Source: an uncultured Pedobacter sp. (lineage in GTDB: Bacteria > Bacteroidota > Bacteroidia > Sphingobacteriales > Sphingobacteriaceae). From it: 62,196 nt of DNA. A program made the translations under genes and the position numbers. Location: NCBI RefSeq assembly GCF_946480185.1, contig NZ_CAMLIG010000023.1, forward strand, positions 1 to 62,196, written 5' to 3'. This document shows, piece after piece, positions 56,089 to 62,196 of this stretch (position 1 is the first letter of the stretch; each line of letters opens with the position of its first letter). The notes beneath the pieces were generated by a model, which had not been told where the DNA came from, made no database searches, and worked only from the letters and a program-made list of their open reading frames with translations.

Positions 56089-57534
56089 ATGTATATGAAA
56101 ACCATCTTATGCGCATCATTTCTGGCTTTAACCTTTATTGCCTGCAGTACAATTAAAGCACAAAATAATGCCACAATCCCTAATAATTTAGAGTGGACTA
56201 GTAAAGTTGGTGCTAAAAAATCGCCTACGGTAACCAAAATATTTAACGTTAAAGATTATGGTGCAATAGCCGATGGTAAAACCATGAACACCGTGGCTAT
56301 TCAAAAAGCAATAGATGCTGCCGAGGCAAACGGAGGCGGGCAAGTAGTATTTGACAAAGGCCAATACTTAACCGGTTCTGTTTTTGTGAAAAATGAAGTC
56401 GATTTTCATATCGGAGAAGGTGTAACCCTATTAGGAAGTCAGGATATCAAAGACTACCCAGAAATTAATACCCGCATTGCCGGGATAGAAATGCTTTGGC
56501 CGGCGGCATTGGTAAATGTGATTGAACAAAGAAATGCTTCAATCAGCGGAAAAGGGACAATCTTTGCACAAGGAAAGGTGTTTTGGGATTATTACTGGAA
56601 AATCCGAAAGGAAGAATATGATCCAAAAGGTCTAAGATGGGTTGTGGATTATGATGCCAAAAGAGCCAGGACCATTTTAATTTCCGATTCAAGAGATATC
56701 ACTTTAAAAGATGTTACCGTACAACAAGCCGGTTTTTGGACTGTGCAGGTTTTGTATTCCTCTTATGTAACTGTGGATGGTGTCACCATTCAAAATAACG
56801 TTGGTGGACATGGGCCAAGTACAGATGGAATTGATATAGATTCTTCTAGCTGGATTTTAGTGCAAAACTGTGATATTGACTGCAATGATGATAATTTCTG
56901 TATGAAAGCCGGTAGAGATTGGGACGGTTTAAGGGTAAACAGACCAACGGAATATGTAGTAATTAGAGACTGTATTGCTCGTAAAGGTGCGGGTTTATTA
57001 ACTTGTGGAAGCGAAACTTCTGGCGGTATCAGGCATATTTATGCCAGTAACATTAAAGGTTTGGCAACTGGTAACTGTTTAAATATTAAATCTGCGTTTA
57101 CGCGTGGTGGAACAGTTGAAGATGTTCATTTAGAAAATGTAACAATGGATAGTGTGGGTACAGTTTTACAGGTAAATATGAACTGGAATCCAAGTTACAG
57201 CTACTCTGAACTACCCAAAGGCTATAATCCACAAGATATTCCGGCACATTGGAAAAAACTATTGATGAAAGTAAAGCCCGAAGATGGAACCCCAACTTTT
57301 AAGGATATTTATATGAGGAATATTCACGTCAAAGGGGCTCGTAGGGCAATAAACGTAATGGGTATGGAAAATTCTTATGTGCAAAATATCCATCTTGACA
57401 ACGTTTCAATAGACGCGGTGACTGCCGGCGATATTCAATACAGTAAAAATTGGATACTCAGCAATTTTACGCTAAAAACCAAAGACAACACTAAGGTGTC
57501 TATCAAAAACTCTGAGGGCGTAACAATTCCATAG
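56089..57534 (+). CDS. Glycoside hydrolase family 28 polygalacturonase
   Basis: The 481-residue product starts at the ATG at 56089 (a second ATG is at 56095), giving the signal KTILCASFLALTFIACSTIKAQ. An open frame extends upstream to 55906 inside the esterase gene, but this would bury the signal. The domain begins IFNVKDYGAIADGKTMNTVA and forms a right-handed beta-helix. Catalytic features are STDGIDIDSS (Asp), CNDDNFCMKAGRD (paired Asp), GSETSGGIRHI in place of the GHG motif, and LNIKSAFTRGG for the Lys site; these variants are usual in bacterial GH28. It hydrolyses galacturonan, probably in exo mode. It follows the esterase by 73 bp. Confidence 0.92.
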   Translation: MYMKTILCASFLALTFIACSTIKAQNNATIPNNLEWTSKVGAKKSPTVTKIFNVKDYGAIADGKTMNTVAIQKAIDAAEANGGGQVVFDKGQYLTGSVFVKNEVDFHIGEGVTLLGSQDIKDYPEINTRIAGIEMLWPAALVNVIEQRNASISGKGTIFAQGKVFWDYYWKIRKEEYDPKGLRWVVDYDAKRARTILISDSRDITLKDVTVQQAGFWTVQVLYSSYVTVDGVTIQNNVGGHGPSTDGIDIDSSSWILVQNCDIDCNDDNFCMKAGRDWDGLRVNRPTEYVVIRDCIARKGAGLLTCGSETSGGIRHIYASNIKGLATGNCLNIKSAFTRGGTVEDVHLENVTMDSVGTVLQVNMNWNPSYSYSELPKGYNPQDIPAHWKKLLMKVKPEDGTPTFKDIYMRNIHVKGARRAINVMGMENSYVQNIHLDNVSIDAVTAGDIQYSKNWILSNFTLKTKDNTKVSIKNSEGVTIP

Positions 57535-57552
57535 CGTTTGAATATATTTTAT

Positions 57553-57597
57553 AACAACATCAAAATCAATAAATTAGTTGGTTTTGGTGTTGTTTTT
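57553..57597 (+). terminator. Terminator after the GH28 gene
   Basis: AACAACATCAAAATC pairs with GGTTTTGGTGTTGTT with G-T wobbles, around a 12-base loop, followed by T5. It separates the GH2 operon from the regulator gene. Confidence 0.7.
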
Positions 57598-57624
57598 AGA
57601 TCCAAATATTTTGCGTTTAAATAA

Positions 57625-60600
57625 ATGCAGATTATGGCAAGCCAAAAAAAACTACAGTTAAACTTTTTCCTTTTCTTTTTTCTGGTTCTATATTTTTCTG
57701 CTTTTGCAGACGAACCAATGAAAAGCAAAATGAGGCACTATTCTACAGAAGATGGTCTGTCTCATGATGGCGTAATCTGCATGACTAGGGATGCGGAAGG
57801 TTTCATGTGGTTTGGTACCTGGGATGGGATCAATAGATTTGACGGCACAAATTTCGTGACATATAAAGCTCGTCCGGGCGATCAATCAAAATTAAAAAAC
57901 AACAAAATTCGTGAAATTGTTGAGGATAAACATGGCTACCTATGGGTGAAGACCTATGATGGTAAGGTTTATCGTTTTGATAAGAGCAACGAAAGTTTTT
58001 TAGCAGTTACCGCAACCACCAACGGTAAGTCGCTGGATAATATGGTGGTGGAGAAAACTGTTTGTACCTCATCCGGAGATACTTGGTTAATCACAGACGG
58101 TCAAGGTTTGGTGAGTATTATTGACAGTAAATCAAAAAATAAACCTTTCGTTTATGATTATCAAAATCAGCAAAAAGGGCAGTTTAAATTACCCTCTAAT
58201 CAAATTAATTTTTTGTTTGAAGATAACAATAAAAAAGTTTGGGCGGGTTCCACTAGTGGTCTTTCGTGTTTCGCTAAAACCGACATCTTTTATAGGTCAT
58301 ATTTAAAGTTTAAAACTGGATCACATTTTTTTAAGGAGGATGAGAATTTCACCTGTGCCGATGGGAGAGGCAACCATGTTTACTTTGGCACCGCTAAAGG
58401 AGAATTAGTGGTTTATGATAGTAAGAAACTTTTTTTTCGCACAATAAAGTTATCGGGAAATCCGAAGATAAACGCTATCAAAGTTGCTAAATCGGGTTTG
58501 GTTTACATTACCACATCAGGAAAAGGATTGGTGGTTTTAAATCCTCAAACACTAGCCCTTAGTTATCCACAACATCAAACTGCCCAAACTTATTTGTCTA
58601 TTTATGAGGATCAATTGGGAAATCTCTGGCTAGAACCGGTATCTAATGGGATTATTAAGTATAACGCTTTAACAAAACAATTTAAGTTGTTCGAAAAACA
58701 ACCGGAGGAAAAAGCTTCAGATGGTGTTTTCAGCAAAACAATCAAGGACGCCGGCTACAAGGTTTTTGAAGATGTAAATGGGGTGTTGTGGACCATTTTA
58801 AAGGGTGGAGGATTTGGTTACTATGATGCTAGTAAAGACAGGATAGCAAATTTTACGATTGACTCAAATTCTGGCGATCAAAAGTTTAGCGATGTTGTGA
58901 ATGCTTACACTGACCAAACCGGCGTATTATGGCTAAGTACCCGATTTGGCGGAATTACCAAATTTGTTTTTCCTGCTAATAATTTCTCCAATAAAGTATT
59001 GGTGCCTAATTCCGATAACAGATTAGAAAATGAGGTGAGAGCAGTCTTTGAAGATAGTCAACGTCGGCTTTGGGTGTGCACCAAAATTGGTCAGTTGTAT
59101 GTTTTTGATCATGAAGGTCGCAGAATCCCGGATACACAATTGTTTAATAATATCAAAGGAAACGCTTTTGGAAGTGTTTACACCATTCTGGAACGTAAGG
59201 ACGGGACTGTTTGGTTAGGTACAAAAGGACAGGGTTTGGTAGTTTTAAATCCCACAGATAATTCTCGTAACCAATACGTAGCAACAAGATACCTGCCGAA
59301 CACATCTGATAAAAACAGTTTAAGCAGTAATATGATTTATGCTTTGTTAGAAGATAAAAACGGTTTAATGTGGGTAGGTACTTTTGGTGGTGGAATTAAT
59401 CAGGCTATATATAAAGATGGTAAAATTCAATTTAAAACCGCGGAGAATTATTATTTCAATTATCCCATAAAAACCTGTAACGTAATCAGGCATTTAGAAG
59501 AAGGTGAAAATGGAATAATTTGGATTGCAACAACAGACGGCTTATTGCGATTTAATCCACAATTGAAAAATAAAGCTGTTTTTTATAAAACTCAAAAAAT
59601 TCCTGGGGATGTACATAGTCTGGGAAATAATGATGTACAATATATATATAAGGATAAACAAAAGCAGATGTGGGCCGGAACGTTTGGCGGTGGTCTTAAT
59701 AAAATAAGAGGAAATCCCGACTTAAACCAAAAAGTGCAATTTGATATTTACACAAAGGAGCAAGGCTTGCCTAATGATATCGTTTTAAATATTTTGGATG
59801 ACGGATTGGGTAATTTGTGGATGGCTACAGAATACGGACTCAGTAAATTCAACAAAAAAACGGCTACTTTCCGGAATTTCGATTCTTACGAGGGCTTGCC
59901 GAAAGAGGGTTTTTCAGAAGCGTCCAGCTTTAAAATGGCTAATGGCGCTTTATGCTTTGGAAGTATAAATGGTTACGTTACGTTTTTTCCTTCGCAAATT
60001 ACATCCAAAAAGTTTAATGTTTCCATGGCCTTAACCAATCTGCAGCTCTTTAATCACGATGTAAATCCTGGGGTAGAGGGTTCCGTTTTAAAGGAATCAT
60101 TAAACAGTACAAAAACGTTAGAGTTAAAACACGATCAAAACGTTATTAATATTGATTATGCAGTTTTAGATTATCGTACAAATCACAACCTTTCTTATGC
60201 CTATATTTTAGACGGTTATGATAAACAGTGGCATAATGTGAAAAACCAAACAAGAGCTTCTTACAATCGCCTGCCTCCGGGGAATTATGTTTTTAGGGTA
60301 AAAAGTTTAAATAACGACCTTTTCGTGAACACGCCTACAAAAAGTATAGCTATTCAAATATTACCGCCTTTCTGGCTATCTAATTGGGCCTATCTTCTTT
60401 ATTTTATAATCGCTATTGGTTTGGCTACCGTTGCTCGTAACATCATTATCACGATGATTAGATTAAGGCATAAAGTTGTGTTGGAACATAAGCTAACAGA
60501 TCTTAAGTTGCAGTTTTTTACCAATATATCGCATGAACTCCGTACCCCTTTAACTTTAATTATCAATCCTCTAAAGAAAATATCCGAAACAGAACAGTTA

Positions 60601-62064
60601 TCTGTAAAAGGTGAGAAATACCTGGCAGTAGTCTCAAAAAATGCGAATAGGATGGTGCACTTTGTTAATCAATTACTTGATTTTCGAAAGATTCAAAGTG
60701 GCAATGTACAGTTGAAATATACCGAAGTGGAAATAGTTACTTTAGTTAAGGAAATTGCAGACTATTTTAGGGATGTAGCTGATGAAAAAGGAATTAATTT
60801 CTTGATTCATGCAGATGTGGAAACTTGTACAGTGTTTCTTGACGAAGAGAAGTTGGATATTGTAATTTATAATTTGCTATCCAATGCTTTTAAATTTACG
60901 CCGGCAGGCAAAACTATTGAAATCAAAATTAACTGTTCCGGTATTTCAGATAAATTTACAATAGAAATTATTGATGAAGGTGTTGGTGTACCAGAACATC
61001 AGCTTTCGGAGATTTTTGAATTATATTATGAGGCCGAAAATCAAATTGAAAAGGGTAGCGGAATTGGCCTCGCTTTAGCAAAAAGCATTGTATTAAGTCA
61101 CAATGGAAAAATTACAGCTCAAAATAATACTGTAGGAATGAGCTTCAGGATTGAACTGCCTAAAGGTAAATATTCTCAAAAAGAGGAAGTAAATACTGTA
61201 AAACATCAGATTAGCCCGGTTATTTCTGGTTCAGTAAGAAGCGAATCGGAAAAACATTTAGCGGTTGACTTTGTATCTCATGACGACTTAAAGCAAAAAC
61301 CGAGAGTTTTATTAGTGGAAGACAATACAGAGTTGCGAAGCTTTTTAGCGGATCAGCTAGTGGACTATTATCTGGTTACTGAGGCGGCTGATGGAGAGGA
61401 AGGACTAAGGTTAGCATCAGAGATAAATCCTGATTTAGTGATTAGCGATGTGATGATGCCAAAGATGGACGGTATTGAATTGTTGAATAAGCTAAAAAAT
61501 AACCTTGAAACCAGCCATATTCCGGTGATTTTGTTGACCGCAAAGTCAGCCATAGAGAGCCAGATTAACGCGTTAAAATACGGAGCTGATTTTTACATTA
61601 TAAAACCGTTTGACGTTGGACATGTTTTAGCTTCCATGGAGAATTTGATTAAGCAGCGTAAAAATCTTTATCAGAAACTCATTCATGAGAAAAAAATCAT
61701 AAAACTTGAACCAGATGAGTCAGCCCTTACTTCTAAAGACGAGATGTTTTTAAATGATGTAATTGCAATAGTAGAAAGTGCAATGGCAGACCCACGCTTT
61801 AATATCGACTCTGTGGCGGTTGCCATAGGGATGGGAAGAACCACTTTCTATAAAAAATTGAAATGCCTAACACAAAGATCTCCGGTTGAATTTGTACGTG
61901 ATATCCGTTTAAACCGCGGAAAGCAATTATTGGATAAGGGAGAACACAATATTTCTGAAATTGCCTATATGATTGGTTTTAGCAGTTCTGGTTATTTTAG
62001 TACCTGTTTTAAAGAAGCCTACCGTATTTCACCAAGCGAATATGTGAAAGAGAAATCGATTTAA
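57625..62064 (+). CDS. Hybrid two-component system sensor-regulator (HTCS), AraC output
   Basis: The 1479-residue one-protein regulator has a signal peptide (FFLFFFLVLYFSAFADEP) and a periplasmic two-bladed propeller sensor made of many Reg_prop repeats (STEDGLSHDGVICMTRDAEG, GFMWFGTWDGINRFDG, LMWVGTFGGGINQA). A Y_Y_Y domain (LSYAYILDGYDKQWHNVKNQ) comes before one membrane helix at about residues 914-945. The histidine kinase has His970 in FFTNISHELRTPLTLI and a HATPase_c domain (LLSNAFKFTP, GSGIGLALAKSIV). The receiver has Asp1275 in DLVISDVMMPKMDG, and an AraC-type DNA-binding domain ends the protein (IGMGRTTFYKKLKCLTQRSP, ISEIAYMIGFSSSGYFSTCF). All phosphorelay residues are intact. It should sense a pectin oligosaccharide and act on the direct repeats at 29206, 30662, 46391 and 51514. 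Confidence 0.95.
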   Translation: MQIMASQKKLQLNFFLFFFLVLYFSAFADEPMKSKMRHYSTEDGLSHDGVICMTRDAEGFMWFGTWDGINRFDGTNFVTYKARPGDQSKLKNNKIREIVEDKHGYLWVKTYDGKVYRFDKSNESFLAVTATTNGKSLDNMVVEKTVCTSSGDTWLITDGQGLVSIIDSKSKNKPFVYDYQNQQKGQFKLPSNQINFLFEDNNKKVWAGSTSGLSCFAKTDIFYRSYLKFKTGSHFFKEDENFTCADGRGNHVYFGTAKGELVVYDSKKLFFRTIKLSGNPKINAIKVAKSGLVYITTSGKGLVVLNPQTLALSYPQHQTAQTYLSIYEDQLGNLWLEPVSNGIIKYNALTKQFKLFEKQPEEKASDGVFSKTIKDAGYKVFEDVNGVLWTILKGGGFGYYDASKDRIANFTIDSNSGDQKFSDVVNAYTDQTGVLWLSTRFGGITKFVFPANNFSNKVLVPNSDNRLENEVRAVFEDSQRRLWVCTKIGQLYVFDHEGRRIPDTQLFNNIKGNAFGSVYTILERKDGTVWLGTKGQGLVVLNPTDNSRNQYVATRYLPNTSDKNSLSSNMIYALLEDKNGLMWVGTFGGGINQAIYKDGKIQFKTAENYYFNYPIKTCNVIRHLEEGENGIIWIATTDGLLRFNPQLKNKAVFYKTQKIPGDVHSLGNNDVQYIYKDKQKQMWAGTFGGGLNKIRGNPDLNQKVQFDIYTKEQGLPNDIVLNILDDGLGNLWMATEYGLSKFNKKTATFRNFDSYEGLPKEGFSEASSFKMANGALCFGSINGYVTFFPSQITSKKFNVSMALTNLQLFNHDVNPGVEGSVLKESLNSTKTLELKHDQNVINIDYAVLDYRTNHNLSYAYILDGYDKQWHNVKNQTRASYNRLPPGNYVFRVKSLNNDLFVNTPTKSIAIQILPPFWLSNWAYLLYFIIAIGLATVARNIIITMIRLRHKVVLEHKLTDLKLQFFTNISHELRTPLTLIINPLKKISETEQLSVKGEKYLAVVSKNANRMVHFVNQLLDFRKIQSGNVQLKYTEVEIVTLVKEIADYFRDVADEKGINFLIHADVETCTVFLDEEKLDIVIYNLLSNAFKFTPAGKTIEIKINCSGISDKFTIEIIDEGVGVPEHQLSEIFELYYEAENQIEKGSGIGLALAKSIVLSHNGKITAQNNTVGMSFRIELPKGKYSQKEEVNTVKHQISPVISGSVRSESEKHLAVDFVSHDDLKQKPRVLLVEDNTELRSFLADQLVDYYLVTEAADGEEGLRLASEINPDLVISDVMMPKMDGIELLNKLKNNLETSHIPVILLTAKSAIESQINALKYGADFYIIKPFDVGHVLASMENLIKQRKNLYQKLIHEKKIIKLEPDESALTSKDEMFLNDVIAIVESAMADPRFNIDSVAVAIGMGRTTFYKKLKCLTQRSPVEFVRDIRLNRGKQLLDKGEHNISEIAYMIGFSSSGYFSTCFKEAYRISPSEYVKEKSI

Positions 62065-62196
62065 TAGCTTTCTGATTTAGACTTATTGCTTTTTTTATTA
62101 TAAATATAGACTATCTGAGTTATTATCGCAGTCCATACATCTTCTTTCACTCACATTTCGAAAACTTTTCGATCAGATTTACAGGGTTTTACAGAC
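62065..62196. other. Right-edge intergenic DNA
   Basis: These 132 bp after the regulator gene are AT-rich. I see no hairpin terminator, gene start or repeat in them. Confidence 0.5.

Overview
This window looks like chromosomal DNA from a Bacteroidota bacterium of the Sphingobacteriaceae, most like Pedobacter. The evidence is the low GC content, TANNTTTG-type -7 promoter elements, type IX secretion partners (a PorP/SprF protein and a gliding-motility C-terminal sorting domain), three SusC/SusD pairs, a hybrid two-component regulator, and small families typical of the phylum (HYC_CC_PP, DUF4296, DUF3817, DUF2147). The genus is an inference from protein style; no database search was run. I saw no rRNA, tRNA, CRISPR array, prophage or complete insertion sequence.

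Region 1 (1-5.1 kb, minus strand) is a heavy-metal efflux operon: a HYC_CC_PP protein, an RND pump of the CusA type encoded as two adjacent reading frames, and a TolC-like outer-membrane protein. The periplasmic adaptor probably lies beyond the left edge. Region 2 (5.1-16.8 kb) is mixed housekeeping: a DUF255/YyaL protein, a SlyD-like isomerase, a 1-Cys peroxiredoxin behind a perfect palindrome, a cold-shock protein, a DUF3817 protein, an overlapping three-gene unit (DUF3298/DUF4163 lipoprotein, aspartate kinase, THUMP-like methyltransferase), a GNAT acetyltransferase, a YggS PLP protein and a DUF4296 lipoprotein. Dispersed foldback repeats of about 85-110 bp with GTCA...TGAC ends occur here. 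Four of them surround a lone GIY-YIG nuclease gene.

Region 3 (16.8-22.7 kb) is an informational core: mutS2, then thrS-infC-rpmI-rplT. infC appears to start at an AUU codon behind a strong Shine-Dalgarno sequence. Region 4 (22.7-29.1 kb) holds a structured intergenic stretch, a DUF2147 protein, a giant PKD-repeat protein carrying a type IX sorting domain, and its PorP/SprF partner.

Region 5 (29.2-62.1 kb) is a polysaccharide utilisation locus that I infer targets pectin. It encodes a CE12-type rhamnogalacturonan acetylesterase, a seven-gene operon of three fasciclin-domain lipoproteins and two SusC/SusD pairs, a third SusC/SusD pair, then a GH2 glycosidase, a SGNH acetylesterase and a GH28 polygalacturonase. 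A 1479-residue hybrid two-component sensor-regulator closes it. Four transcription units start with the same arrangement: a 20-bp direct repeat of two CAGG(A/T)T(G/A)C half-sites exactly 10 bp apart, then exactly 18 bp, then a TANNTT -7-like element. This is the strongest undescribed signal in the window and is most simply read as the binding site of the co-encoded regulator. The likely flow is: surface lipoproteins and SusCD capture and import oligosaccharides, the enzymes deacetylate and hydrolyse them, and the periplasmic propeller of the regulator senses a product and switches on the four units.
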